A program made the position numbers and the translations under genes. Below the pieces are notes generated by a model that searched no databases, had not been told where the DNA came from, and worked only from the letters and a program-made list of their open reading frames with translations. A stretch of DNA of 64,000 nt, from positions 1 through 64,000 of the forward strand of contig JAUHYW010000025.1 in assembly GCA_030426085.1 (NCBI GenBank), in the 5' to 3' direction. Within the stretch, counting starts at the first letter, position 1; every line of letters begins with the position of its first letter. The DNA comes from a bacterium (lineage in GTDB: Bacteria; Myxococcota_A; Bradymonadia; UBA7976; UBA1532). Below, in pieces: positions 1 to 8,636 of the stretch.

Positions 1-1196
1 GGCACCTCGGGGCAGTTGTCTTCGAGGCCGCACAGGCCGTCCTCGTCGATGTCGATGCAGATGCCGCCCAGCGAGCGCTCGAGGGTCAGCAGGGCGAAGC
101 CGTGGCTCGACTGCTGGGACCAGCCCCGGGGCGATCCGTTGGCCTGATTGCCCCAGGCCCCGTTGGGCTCCTGCCACTGCAACAGCGTGTAGGCGAAGTC
201 GAAGTAGTGGCTGGGCGGCTCCTCGGGGTAGCCGAGCGCCACCGGGTCGCGGTCACCGAAGGCGTCGGCGTAGAGCGCTCCGCCCTGCCCGTCGTCCTCG
301 GAGACCGTCAGCGCCTTCTCGGCGGCCCACAGGTAGTAGAACGTGCTGGTGGGGCTGAAGCCCCCGATCATGCTGTCGTAGGTGAAGTTCTGGCGCATCC
401 AGCCCAGGGCCTCCTGAGCCCGGGGGTCGCCGGCCGGCACCTGGGCCAGCCGGTAGCACCACAGCCCCGAGGCGGTCATCGACGAGCTCGACGCGCTGTT
501 GGGGTTGTACGACAGGCCGCCGTCGCCCTGCTGGTCGGCCATCAGGAAGTTGATCGTATTGCCGAGCACCGCGTCGGCCCCGTCGATGATGTTGGCCGCC
601 GCCGAGAGGCCGGCCACGGCGAACTGGGTCGTCGAGAGGTCGCCCGAGTTGTTGGGCACGCTGTAGTTCCAGCCGCCGACGTTGTTCGGGGCCGCGTTGC
701 CCTGGTTGTTCTGCAGCGCGACGACGTTGTTGGCGATGGCCTGGGTCACCGTGACCGGCGCCCCCACCTCGTCGGGCCCCCCGGTGGCGACGTAGGCCGA
801 GAACGCCATCAGGTTGCCCCCGGTGACGTAGGTGTAGGTCCGGCCGTTGGGGTTGATGGTCGGCGGGTCGCCGTTGATGGCGTTGAGCACCAGCCGGATC
901 ATCATCGCCTGATCGGCCGGGTCGCTGTTCTGGAAGCCGAGCCCCCGCCCGTTGAAGCCGACCCCCGTCCGCTTCTCGAGGAAGGAGAGCAGCGCCAGGA
1001 AGTTGTGCCGGGCGTTGCCGTTCTCGACATCACCCCGGCCCGCCTCCTGATTGCGGTAGGCCTGCAAGCCGAGGTCGATCGCCTCGTCGACGGCGCACGC
1101 GAAGGGGGTGCCCTCGCACTGGGCGCTGGCGGTCGAGGCCGACAGGCAGGCGAGCGCCAGGATGCCGGCCGAGAGGATCAGCTTCTTGAGTATCAT
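1..1196 (-). CDS. Secreted repeat protein with prenyltransferase-fold-like repeats, partial
   Basis: The gene is open from an ATG at 1196 to the left edge with no stop, so the 3' end lies outside the window. It begins with a clear signal peptide (MILKKLILSAGILALACLS, ending ASA-Q). The mature part has helical repeats spaced about 50-60 residues apart, with motifs such as QFAVAGLSAA, WMRQNFTYDS and HYFDFAYTLLQWQ, and ends in SSHGFALLTLERSLGG. These resemble the alpha-toroid repeats of squalene cyclase/prenyltransferase-like proteins of bacterial exteriors. The last visible residues (DIDEDGLCGLEDNCPEVP) form a calcium-binding thrombospondin type 3 repeat, so a TSP3 tail or anchor probably follows. 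It is likely exported and structural rather than a cyclase, because no DxDD motif is visible. Family assignment is tentative. Confidence 0.7.
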   Translation of the reverse strand, partial: MILKKLILSAGILALACLSASTASAQCEGTPFACAVDEAIDLGLQAYRNQEAGRGDVENGNARHNFLALLSFLEKRTGVGFNGRGLGFQNSDPADQAMMIRLVLNAINGDPPTINPNGRTYTYVTGGNLMAFSAYVATGGPDEVGAPVTVTQAIANNVVALQNNQGNAAPNNVGGWNYSVPNNSGDLSTTQFAVAGLSAAANIIDGADAVLGNTINFLMADQQGDGGLSYNPNSASSSSMTASGLWCYRLAQVPAGDPRAQEALGWMRQNFTYDSMIGGFSPTSTFYYLWAAEKALTVSEDDGQGGALYADAFGDRDPVALGYPEEPPSHYFDFAYTLLQWQEPNGAWGNQANGSPRGWSQQSSHGFALLTLERSLGGICIDIDEDGLCGLEDNCPEV

Positions 1197-1230
1197 ATCG
1201 GTCCGCCTGCACTTTTCGGGGGTGGAATGC

Positions 1231-1260
1231 ATCATCTCATCGGCCGGCGCAATGGGGCAA
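1231..1260 (-). promoter_or_regulatory. Possible promoter for the left-edge secreted protein
   Basis: On the minus strand TTGCCC (1260-1255) is followed after 18 bases by GATGAT (1236-1231). Each box matches the housekeeping consensus at four positions. The predicted transcript would start about 30 bases before the ATG at 1196. It is back to back with the methyltransferase promoter, which uses the same TTGCCC-N18 form. Confidence 0.3.
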
Positions 1261-1287
1261 GCACGGGCAGGCATCGGCGAGCCGGCG

Positions 1288-1317
1288 TTGCCCGACGACG
1301 TCGGGGGGCGGTATAGA
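1288..1317 (+). promoter_or_regulatory. Candidate sigma70-type promoter of the RNA methyltransferase
   Basis: TTGCCC at 1288-1293 and TATAGA at 1312-1317 are 18 bases apart. The predicted start near 1324 is followed by a GAGGAG ribosome site at about 1332-1337 and the ATG at 1342. The AT-containing -10 box stands out in this GC-rich sequence. Confidence 0.45.
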
Positions 1318-1341
1318 CGACAGCCCCTCGCGAGGAGTCCG

Positions 1342-2265
1342 ATGACCCCCACCGCCGGCCTCGATCACCTGCGCCGCTACGCCCCCATCGTCGATGACAT
1401 GCCCGCGTTCCTCGCTGCGGCCGGCGCCCCCCTGCCCCGGGTCGTGTGGAGCAACCCCCTGCACGGCCCCCTCGACCGGACCGACGCCCGCATCGTCGAG
1501 CTGTGCCCCGAGGCCCGCCCCGTCGGCTGGCGACCCCATACGTGGCGCCTGCCCCCCGAGACCCTGCCCGGACGCTGGCCGCTGCACACCATCGGCGGCA
1601 TCTACGGCCAGGAGGAGGCCGCCCTGTGGGCCGGCGATCTGGTCGGGGCCCGCCCCGGCGAGCGGGTCGTCGACCTGTGCGCCTCGCCGGGCGGCAAGAC
1701 GGCCCAGATGGCGATCTCGATGGCCGACCGGGGCACGCTGATGGCCAACGACCGCATGATGGGGCGCATCCCGGCGCTGCGGCGGACCCTCGACCGGCTG
1801 GGCATCACCTGCGCGGTCGTGACCCGGCTCGACGGGGTGCACTTCCCCCGGCCCGAGGGCGGCGCCGATCGGGTGCTCGTCGACGCGCCGTGCACCTGCG
1901 AGGGCACGACCCGCAAGTCGGCCGGCGGCCGGCGGGCGGCGCCCGGCGAGGGCTATCGCCACAGCATCGCCCAGGTGCAGCGCGCGCTCTTGCGGAGCGC
2001 GGTGCGCATCGCCCGCCCGGGGGCCACGATCGTCTACGCCACCTGCACCTATGCCCCCGAAGAGAACGAAGGCGCGCTCGACGCGCTCGACCCCTCCGAG
2101 GTCGCCATCGAGCCGCTCACCCCGCCGCCGGGCCTGAAGACCTGCCCCGGCGTCCCCGAGTGGGGCGGGGTCTACTTCCGCCCGGACGTGGTGCACGCCG
2201 CCCGCATCTGGCCCCATCACAACGACACCGGAGGCTTCTTCGTTGCCCGCCTGCGCCGACTTTGA
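1342..2265 (+). CDS. NOL1/NOP2/Sun-family RNA cytosine-C5 methyltransferase (RsmB/RsmF-like)
   Basis: Predicted SAM-dependent m5C methyltransferase of 307 residues acting on rRNA or tRNA. The SAM-binding loop is VVDLCASPGGKTAQMA. The two catalytic cysteines of the family are present: motif IV reads DAPCTCEGTTRK and motif VI reads YATCTYAPEEN. The ATG at 1342 is chosen over an upstream in-frame ATG at 1108 because GAGGAG precedes it by about five bases, it lies just downstream of the candidate promoter, and the extra N-terminus is unlike the family and overlaps the divergent gene. There is no N-terminal NusB-like domain as in RsmB and no C-terminal PUA domain as in RsmF. A PUA-like domain is instead encoded by the next, overlapping gene. 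The substrate cannot be determined from sequence. Confidence 0.88.
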   Translation: MTPTAGLDHLRRYAPIVDDMPAFLAAAGAPLPRVVWSNPLHGPLDRTDARIVELCPEARPVGWRPHTWRLPPETLPGRWPLHTIGGIYGQEEAALWAGDLVGARPGERVVDLCASPGGKTAQMAISMADRGTLMANDRMMGRIPALRRTLDRLGITCAVVTRLDGVHFPRPEGGADRVLVDAPCTCEGTTRKSAGGRRAAPGEGYRHSIAQVQRALLRSAVRIARPGATIVYATCTYAPEENEGALDALDPSEVAIEPLTPPPGLKTCPGVPEWGGVYFRPDVVHAARIWPHHNDTGGFFVARLRRL

Positions 2266-2704
2266 GCCGCTGCCCGACCAGGGGCTCGTGCCCCGCTACT
2301 GCGCCGAGCGGTTCGGCATCGACCCCGCCGTCTTCGCCGGGCACGTCTTCTGGCGCCGCGCCGGCAGCCGCCTGATCCGGATCGCCGACCGGGGCTGCCG
2401 GCCCCCGCCGGGGGTCGGGGTGGACTCCATCGGCATGCAGGTGATGCGCCGCCCGCCGCCCCGGGGCAAGCTCACCAGCGTCTTCTTGCAGCGCTTCGCC
2501 GCCGGCGCGACCCGCAACGTCTACCGGCTCGGGGACGCCGAGGCGCTCCGGTTCATGGCCCGGGAGACCGTGTCGATCACGCCCGTCGACGACGCCTCGG
2601 GTTACGCGGTGGTCATCGGCCCCGACGGGGTGCTCGGCTGCGGGCGGGTGGTCGGCGAGCAGCTCCACTCCGAGATCCCCCGGGCGTGGCTGCACGACGC
2701 CTGA
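2243..2704 (+). CDS. PUA-like RNA-binding companion of the m5C methyltransferase
   Basis: A 153-residue protein whose best start is TTG at 2243, preceded by GGAGG at about 2230 and overlapping the methyltransferase by 23 bases. The C-terminal part (RNVYRLGDAEALRFMARE through DGVLGCGRVVGEQLHSEIPR) looks like the compact C-terminal beta-rich/PUA-like domain of RsmF/NSUN-type methyltransferases, including the usual GxGxV strand near the end. The N-terminal FGIDPAVFAGHVFWRRAG segment is also seen in ribosome-biogenesis proteins related to Nop2/Fmu. The overlap predicts co-translation, so the two products probably form a split methyltransferase in which this subunit positions the RNA. No catalytic residues are present. 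The family is recognised only by pattern. Confidence 0.6.
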   Translation: MPACADFEPLPDQGLVPRYCAERFGIDPAVFAGHVFWRRAGSRLIRIADRGCRPPPGVGVDSIGMQVMRRPPPRGKLTSVFLQRFAAGATRNVYRLGDAEALRFMARETVSITPVDDASGYAVVIGPDGVLGCGRVVGEQLHSEIPRAWLHDA

Positions 2705-2739
2705 CCCCCGGCCCGACCGCGCCTCGGATCGGGCCTTCG

Positions 2740-2769
2740 AAAACAAAAACGCGCCCCGGAGGGCGCGTC
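2740..2769 (-). terminator. Rho-independent terminator
   Basis: A perfect 8-bp stem (ACGCGCCC at 2749-2756, GGGCGCGT at 2761-2768) with a 4-base loop. On the minus strand it is followed by a T-rich run (2749 down to 2741), so it mainly ends the lipoprotein gene at 2802-3236. Reads from the plus strand would have only a weak T run. Confidence 0.8.
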
Positions 2770-2801
2770 TTCGTGCGGTCGCCGCCGGAGCGGCGATCGG
2801 C

Positions 2802-3236
2802 TCACATGCGCTTGAGCACCAGGGTCTGGTTGCCCTGCTTCATGGTCAGCTTGTCGCCGTCCACGGTGAAGGTCATCTCTTCCTTCTTGGCCTTGTCGCC
2901 CTCGCCCTCGGTCATCTCGACGGTCAGGGTGTTGCCCTCGGTCTTGGTGACCTTGTAGGCGCTCTTCTCTTCCTTGTCGCCCATCTTGGCGATGGCCTGG
3001 CCGTCCTTGGTGAACTCGAACGACATGTTGCCGAGGAACGCCTTGGCCTGCTCCATGGCCTGCTTCTTGGCGTCTTCGGGCATGTCCTTCATCTTGGGGT
3101 CGGCGGCCATGGTGGCCTCGAGATCCATGCCCCACTTGCCCACGATCTTGTCCTCGGCCTTGCCGGAGCAGGCGACGAGGAACATGCCGAAGGTGAAGGC
3201 GATGACGGACAGGATGGCGATGCGGCGGTTGAACAT
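2802..3236 (-). CDS. Small lipoprotein of unknown function
   Basis: A 144-residue lipoprotein. The signal peptide MFNRRIAILSVIAFTFGM leads to the lipobox LVAC, with cysteine at about residue 23. The mature domain starts KIVGKWGMDLEATM and continues as alternating short strands (MSFEFTKDGQAIAKMG, YKVTKTEGNTLTVEM, EEMTFTVDGDKLTMKQGNQ). This is the pattern of the small lipocalin-like/calycin lipoproteins (KxxGxW start, then repeated TxxGxxL strands). The lysine-rich, low-arginine composition and A/T-containing codons differ slightly from its neighbours. A strong promoter lies 105-135 bases upstream and a terminator follows, so it is a single-gene unit and probably well expressed. No enzyme motif is seen. 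Confidence 0.85.
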   Translation of the reverse strand: MFNRRIAILSVIAFTFGMFLVACSGKAEDKIVGKWGMDLEATMAADPKMKDMPEDAKKQAMEQAKAFLGNMSFEFTKDGQAIAKMGDKEEKSAYKVTKTEGNTLTVEMTEGEGDKAKKEEMTFTVDGDKLTMKQGNQTLVLKRM

Positions 3237-3341
3237 GACGGTTCCCTCGAAATCAGGTGTCTCGAGCCGCCCAGGGCTCGGGGCGTTGGCGTCTCAATCG
3301 CGACCCCGCACCATACGAGGCCGTCCCAGCAACGAGCCGCG

Positions 3342-3370
3342 ACGCTAGTTTGCCGTCACCGGGCTGTCAA
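3342..3370 (-). promoter_or_regulatory. Strong sigma70-type promoter
   Basis: Minus strand TTGACA (3370-3365), 17-base spacer, TAGCGT (3347-3342). The -35 box is a perfect consensus. Transcription would start near 3335 and leave a leader of about 100 bases before the lipoprotein ATG at 3236. Confidence 0.7.
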
Positions 3371-3396
3371 GTCTCCCGTGCGTCCGGCCGGTCATT

Positions 3397-3819
3397 TCAT
3401 CGCCCCGGAGCGCCCTGGGCGCCCGATCCGACCCGCACGAGAGGCAGCGTGCGCGCGCCCCGCGTCATACCCATGCGATCACCATACGGACGCAGTCTGA
3501 TCCAGTCGACCGCGCCGTCGGGCGCCGTGGCCCGCAGCACCAGCGCCCCCCGCTCGACCCCCTCGGCGACGCAGCGGTGCACCCGCTCGCGCCCGGTGAT
3601 CCGCCGCACGCAGCGCCCCGGCTCGAAGACGAAGCGGGTCTCGCCGACCATGCCCCGGGCGATGGGGTCGAGCGCCGCCCGGGCCGATCCACCCACCCCG
3701 GCCAGATCGGGGTCGGCCAGCCACGCCGCCGGATCCACCGCCCAGACACCCCGCGCCTGCTCCTCGAGGGACGGGCTGCAGCCGAGCAGGGCCAGCGCCA
3801 CCAGCGAGGCGCGCCACAC
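3397..3819 (-). CDS. Small putative lipoprotein
   Basis: A 140-residue protein starting at GTG 3819 with MWRASLVALALLGCSPSLEE. LLGC forms a short lipobox (cysteine 14). The mature part (ARGVWAVDPAAW, FVFEPGRCVRRITGRERVHRCVAE, GALVLRATAPDGAVDWIRLRPYGD) follows the same GxW plus beta-strand plan as the lipoprotein at 2802, so the two may be distant paralogues. Two cysteines within RCVRRITGRERVHRC could form a disulphide. The gene lies four bases after the stop of the gene at 3824-4396 and has no obvious ribosome site, so translational coupling is likely. Function unknown. Confidence 0.7.
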   Translation of the reverse strand: MWRASLVALALLGCSPSLEEQARGVWAVDPAAWLADPDLAGVGGSARAALDPIARGMVGETRFVFEPGRCVRRITGRERVHRCVAEGVERGALVLRATAPDGAVDWIRLRPYGDRMGMTRGARTLPLVRVGSGAQGAPGR

Positions 3820-3823
3820 GCCG

Positions 3824-4396
3824 TCAGAACCCGTTGAGCAGCTCGGGCAGCTCCGCGGGGTCGACCGGATCGACCAGCGGCGCCCCCGGCACGACCGGAA
3901 CCAGCACCTCGAACAGGATCTCGCTGCGGTACCACAGCGTCAGCCGCAGTACGTAGGTCTGCCCATCGACCAGCCGCCCGGGGGGCACGTCCAGCGTGCG
4001 CCGCCGCCCGGGCAGCTCGCTGTGCACCAGGACCTGGGTGATCGGCGCCCCGTCCTCGGTCAGCCCCTCCGCCTCGCGCATGACGTCCTGCTCGGCGGCC
4101 AGCTCGGTCCGATCGGGGTGGAACAGCGCGTAGCGCCAGGTGATCGCGTCGACCCCCTCGGGATCGACGATGCCCAGCAGGTAGACGAAGAGGAACTCCA
4201 GCCGCCCGCTGCCGTCAGGGGCCCGCTCGAGGGCGGCGAAGGTCACCCGCCCCCGCATCTCGCGCACGCTCTCGCCGCTCTCGACCGCCTCGCCGAGCTC
4301 GTCCTTGATGATGTAGCGTTCGGCGTCGCAGCCGGACAGGGCGCCCGCGAGAAACGCGGCGACCAGGAGCGGCATCAGTGACGGGGCGCGCGGCAT
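3824..4396 (-). CDS. Putative lipoprotein of unknown function
   Basis: About 190 residues with signal peptide MPRAPSLMPLLVAAFLAGAL and lipobox LSGC. The mature domain appears to be a beta-sandwich (RLEFLFVYLLGIVDPEG, ITWRYALFHPDRTEL, TYVLRLTLWYRSEILFEVLVP). The ATG at 4396 is preferred to the in-frame ATG at 4414. A GGAGG sits six bases before 4396 and would fall inside the longer reading frame, and the predicted transcription start lies near 4410. It is first in a two-gene unit with the lipoprotein at 3397. No family recognised. Confidence 0.72.
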   Translation of the reverse strand: MPRAPSLMPLLVAAFLAGALSGCDAERYIIKDELGEAVESGESVREMRGRVTFAALERAPDGSGRLEFLFVYLLGIVDPEGVDAITWRYALFHPDRTELAAEQDVMREAEGLTEDGAPITQVLVHSELPGRRRTLDVPPGRLVDGQTYVLRLTLWYRSEILFEVLVPVVPGAPLVDPVDPAELPELLNGF

Positions 4397-4416
4397 CTTC
4401 GACCTCCGGGGCATCC

Positions 4417-4445
4417 AATGTATCCGGCGGGCGGCGCCGATCCAA
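4417..4445 (-). promoter_or_regulatory. Candidate promoter of the lipoprotein pair
   Basis: Minus strand TTGGAT (4445-4440), 17-base spacer, TACATT (4422-4417), each box four of six to consensus. The predicted start near 4410 supports the ATG at 4396 as the true start of the downstream gene. Confidence 0.5.
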
Positions 4446-4524
4446 TCGACCGGGCGCTCGGGCGTGGCAATTCGGCCCCCGAGCGGGTAGAACCGGTATT
4501 CCCCGTACGCGGAGGTGGCGTCCG

Positions 4525-4968
4525 ATGGCGACCCTGGCCGACATCCTGCTCACACCCGGGACCCGACCGGCGCTGGTCCGGGACTGCGAGACGCTCATCG
4601 AGCAGGAGGTGCGCGACAAGAAGGGGGTCTCCGGGCTGGCCATCAAGGCCGGCTTCAAGACCGTGCGCGCCTTCAAGCCGGGCATCATCCCCGACGTGGT
4701 CGACCTGCTGCTGCCGGAGTTCGTCGAGGCGCTCGAGCCGTTCCACGCCGAGTTCGAGGCGCAGGGCGGGGGCGACTTCGCCGCCCACTGCGTGGCCCAT
4801 GGCGACCGCATCGCCGAGGCCCTGCTCGGCATCACCGATCGACGCGCGGCGAAGAGCAAGCACCGCACGCTGGTCAAGGCCTACCACAAGCTGCGCCCCC
4901 GGGCCCACGACCAGGTCGTCGCGGCGATGCCCCGCCTCGGCGCGCTGCTGGTGAAACACGGGCTCTAG
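4525..4968 (+). CDS. DUF6918-like small helical protein
   Basis: A 147-residue soluble, mostly helical protein. Its pattern is a short N-terminal helix MATLADILLTPGTRPALVRD, then KKGVSGLAIKAGFKTVRAFKPG and IIPDVVDLLLPEFVEALEPF. This matches my memory of the uncharacterised DUF6918 family (a 'xLLxPxxRPxVVxD' start, then 'DKxGxSGxAIKxGYxxVK'), known mainly from high-GC bacteria. The ATG at 4525 has GGAGG at 4511-4515 and replaces a longer reading frame that begins inside the divergent lipoprotein gene. It ends 19 bases before tldD, so it is probably the first gene of a DUF6918-tldD-pmbA operon. No catalytic motif is visible and the function is unknown. Confidence 0.75.
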   Translation: MATLADILLTPGTRPALVRDCETLIEQEVRDKKGVSGLAIKAGFKTVRAFKPGIIPDVVDLLLPEFVEALEPFHAEFEAQGGGDFAAHCVAHGDRIAEALLGITDRRAAKSKHRTLVKAYHKLRPRAHDQVVAAMPRLGALLVKHGL

Positions 4969-4987
4969 GTCACCCGAGGAGCGATCG

Positions 4988-6474
<1,487 letters not shown>

Positions 6475-6478
<4 letters not shown>

Positions 6479-7797
6479 ACACGCTGATGGAGGCCGCCCG
6501 AGCGGCGGCGAAGCTGGCCGAGAAGTACGGGGCCGACGACTCGGCGATCGCGGTGTCCCGCTCGCGGGGCGTCGACATCGAGTGGCGCGACGGCAAGGTC
6601 GAGCGGGTGCAGGAGCGCACCCGGCGCAGCCTCGGGGCGAGCATCTACGTCGACGGACGCTACAGCGCGTCGAGCACCAACGACCTGCGGCCCTCGGCCC
6701 TCGACGCGTTCATCGCCGAGGCGGTGGCCAACACCCGCCTGCTCGAGCCCGACCCCCACCGGGGCCTGCCCGACCCCGAGCGCTACGCCGGCCGGGCCGA
6801 GGTGGACCTCGACCTCGCCGACCCCGAGTGGGCGAAGATGGACGGCGCCGGCCGCAGGGCGCTCGCCGAGCGGCTCGAAGCCCTCGCCCGGGACGGGGCC
6901 GACGATCTGCCGATCGTGTCGGTGGCCGCCTCGGTGGGCGACAACCACGGCCAGAGCGCGCGCATCCACAGCAACGGCTTCGAAGGCGAGCGGGAGGGCA
7001 CGAGCAGCGGCTACTCGGTGGCGATCACCGTCAAGGACGAAGACGGCCGCCGCCCGCTCGGCTGGGCCTACAGCTACCGCCGCCACCGGGCCGACCTCGA
7101 CCCGCCGGCGCAGATCGCGGCCCGGGCCCGGCAGAAGGCCGCCGCCCAGCTCGGCGCCGGGCGGGTCAAGACCGGGCGCTATCGGGTCGTCGTCGAGAAC
7201 CGGGCCATGCCTCGCCTGCTCGGGGCCTTCCTCGCCCCGCTCTCCGGCCCCGCCCTCCAGCAGCGGCGCAGCCTGTGGGAAGGCAAGCTCGGCGAGCAGA
7301 TCGCCAGCCCGGTGCTCACGCTGCACGACGACCCCCACCGGCCCCGGGGGCTCTCCTCGGCGCTGTGGGACGGCGACGGCTTCGCCACCCACCGCCGCCC
7401 GATCATCGAAGGCGGGGTGCTCGCGACCTACCTGATCGACCAGTACTACGCCCGCAAGATGGCGGTCGAGCCCACCGGCGGCAGCACCCACGGCCTCGAC
7501 TGGGCCTATGGCGACCGGGGCCTCGACGCGCTGATCGCCGACGTCGACGAGGGCGTGCTGATCGACCGGTTCCTCGGGGGCAACAGCAACCAGACCAGCG
7601 GCGAGTTCAGCTTCGGCTGCGCCGGCCGCATGATCCGGGGCGGGCAGCTCGCCGAGCCGGTGGCCGAGATCAACCTCGCCGGCAACCTCGCCACGCTGTT
7701 CACCCGGCTGATCGAGGTCGGCGACGACCCCGACCCCAACCGCAGCAGCCGCTGTCCGAGCGCCGTCTTCGACGGACTCCAGCTCGGCGGCGCCTGA
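6475..7797 (+). CDS. pmbA: PmbA/TldE-type partner subunit
   Basis: A 440-residue TldD/PmbA-family paralogue that lacks the HExxxH zinc motif, as expected for TldE/PmbA, the substrate-contacting partner of TldD. Recognisable blocks are DIEWRDGKVERVQERTRR near the N-terminus, VEPTGGSTHGLDW and GGNSNQTSGEFSFGCAG near the C-terminus. The ATG at 6475 overlaps the tldD stop (ATGA), which predicts coupled synthesis of the two subunits. A longer in-frame reading frame from 6388 is rejected because it starts within tldD and lacks homologous sequence. The pair is complete, so a functional peptidase is likely. No modified-peptide gene lies beside it; the nearest peptide-modification genes are at the far right end of the window. 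Confidence 0.9.
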
Positions 7798-7822
7798 CCG
7801 GACGCCGACCCTCACCGGCTGA

Positions 7823-7868
7823 TCTATCTCGAGCAGGCCGCCCGCTCTATCTCGAGCAGGCCGCCCGC
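7823..7868. repeat. Perfect 23-bp tandem duplication
   Basis: Two adjacent identical copies of a 23-base unit beginning TCTATCTCGAGC, at 7823-7845 and 7846-7868. Because 23 is not a multiple of three, the insertion changes the reading frame of the remnant gene. Confidence 0.95.
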
Positions 7869-7966
7869 GGCCTCGCCCGCTTCGGCCCCGCTGGCGCCGG
7901 TGCTCGGCTCGGTGACCCGCTACCTGGCCCGCACCGCGCTGGGCGCCGACGCCCGGCTGGACCCAC

Positions 7967-8008
7967 CGGCGTCTCGCTGCTCCAGTGCACGGCGTCTCGC
8001 TGCTCCAG
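7967..8008. repeat. Second 23-bp-period duplication
   Basis: The 19-base block CGGCGTCTCGCTGCTCCAG occurs at 7967-7985 and again at 7990-8008, a 23-base period, with a four-base spacer TGCA. It lies 121 bases after the first duplication and has the same period. Confidence 0.95.
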
Positions 8009-8282
8009 GCTGCGCTCGGTGCTTGCGACCGGGCGCGCAGCGAGGCCGAGCAGAGGTTCATCATCGACCGCGCCGCCCGCTGGCTGGCGACCCTGCGCCC
8101 CGCCAGCCCGGATGCCGGACCGGACGCCGCCGTGGCCGGCGCCCCGAAGCCGCCGCCGCGCTCGCCGCCTCGCGCCCGCTGCGGGTCCCCGACCCGTGGC
8201 CCGAGCGCCCCCGGGGCGAGGCGCTGATCCGCCACGCGCTCACCCGCCGCTGACCCATCTCGCGGCGGCAGCCACTTTTCTC

Positions 8283-8311
8283 TTGACGGGCATATCGGAC
8301 CGTGGCTACCA
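8283..8311 (+). promoter_or_regulatory. Possible promoter of a short transcript
   Basis: TTGACG at 8283-8288 and CTACCA at 8306-8311 are 17 bases apart. The -35 is good; the -10 is weak (a TACCAA register with 18 bases is equally possible). Together with the terminator at 8486 it would define a transcript of roughly 200 bases. Confidence 0.35.
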
Positions 8312-8360
8312 ATACCCCCGAGAGGCATGTGCCTCGATGACTCGCTGCACGGAAGCCACC

Positions 8361-8462
8361 ATGTCCCGCCCCGTCGCCCACTACAGCTCGAAGCCCGCGC
8401 GCGGATTGCAGCCGCGCGTGGCGCGCGATCTGCTCGAAGGCGGCCCCGGCGGGCCTCGGTAG
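8361..8462 (+). CDS. Candidate 33-residue small protein
   Basis: An ATG at 8361 with GGAA six to nine bases upstream opens a short frame beginning MSRPVAHYSSKPARGLQPRV and ending at TAG 8460-8462. An in-frame ATG at 8337 would give 41 residues. The product is basic with an acidic, Gly/Pro-rich tail, has no signal peptide or membrane segment, and is not recognised. It sits between a possible promoter and a good terminator. That makes either a small protein or a structured small RNA plausible; the perfect inverted repeat GAGGCATGTGCCTC just before it favours RNA structure in the leader. Low certainty. Confidence 0.3.
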   Translation: MSRPVAHYSSKPARGLQPRVARDLLEGGPGGPR

Positions 8463-8485
8463 CCATCTGCGCATGGCCGCCCGGA

Positions 8486-8523
8486 CGCCCGCCGCTCTCC
8501 CGAGCCGCGGGCGTTTTGCGTTT
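8486..8523 (+). terminator. Rho-independent terminator
   Basis: The stem CGCCCGC (8486-8493 region) pairs with GCGGGCG (8507-8513), extended by GCTC/GAGC after one mismatch, with loop TCCC. It is followed by TTTTGCGTTT. It ends a plus-strand transcript between the decayed gene and the HNH gene. Confidence 0.75.
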
Positions 8524-8577
8524 CAGGGGTCGGCGCGTCCGGCTCGCCCGAGAAATCCCACTCATGGCACCATGGGA

Positions 8578-8593
8578 TGGCACCGGTGTGCCA
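8578..8593. promoter_or_regulatory. Inverted repeat upstream of the HNH nuclease gene
   Basis: TGGCAC, four bases, GTGCCA. A further ATGGCACC copy lies just upstream at about 8564. The location 45-60 bases before the HNH start codon fits an operator or a leader hairpin. Which protein would bind is unknown. Confidence 0.35.
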
Positions 8594-8636
8594 CCTCCAT
8601 GACATATCAGAACCACTTCGCCGAAGGGAGGCACCG

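Larger units (their letters stand above)
7819..8253 (+). pseudogene. Decayed protein-coding remnant with several frameshifts
   Basis: Protein-like segments appear one after another in different frames: LIYLEQAARGLARFG, then LGSVTRYLARTALGADARLD, then VSLLQAALGACDRARSEAEQ with FIIDRAARWLATLRP, then ASRPLRVPDPWPERPRGEA and LIRHALTRR before a stop at 8253. No single frame carries them all. Two tandem duplications, both with a 23-bp period (7823-7868 and 7967-8008), each shift the frame and account for part of the damage. The segments look like a soluble helical protein. I do not recognise the family. It follows pmbA by 21 bases, so it may be a former third gene of that operon. Alternatively some segments are chance frames in GC-rich sequence. 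Confidence 0.45.

Noticed and set aside
4397-4414. Earlier ATG (4414) for the lipoprotein gene
   Set aside because: The strong GGAGG lies inside this longer frame and the predicted transcript starts at about 4410.
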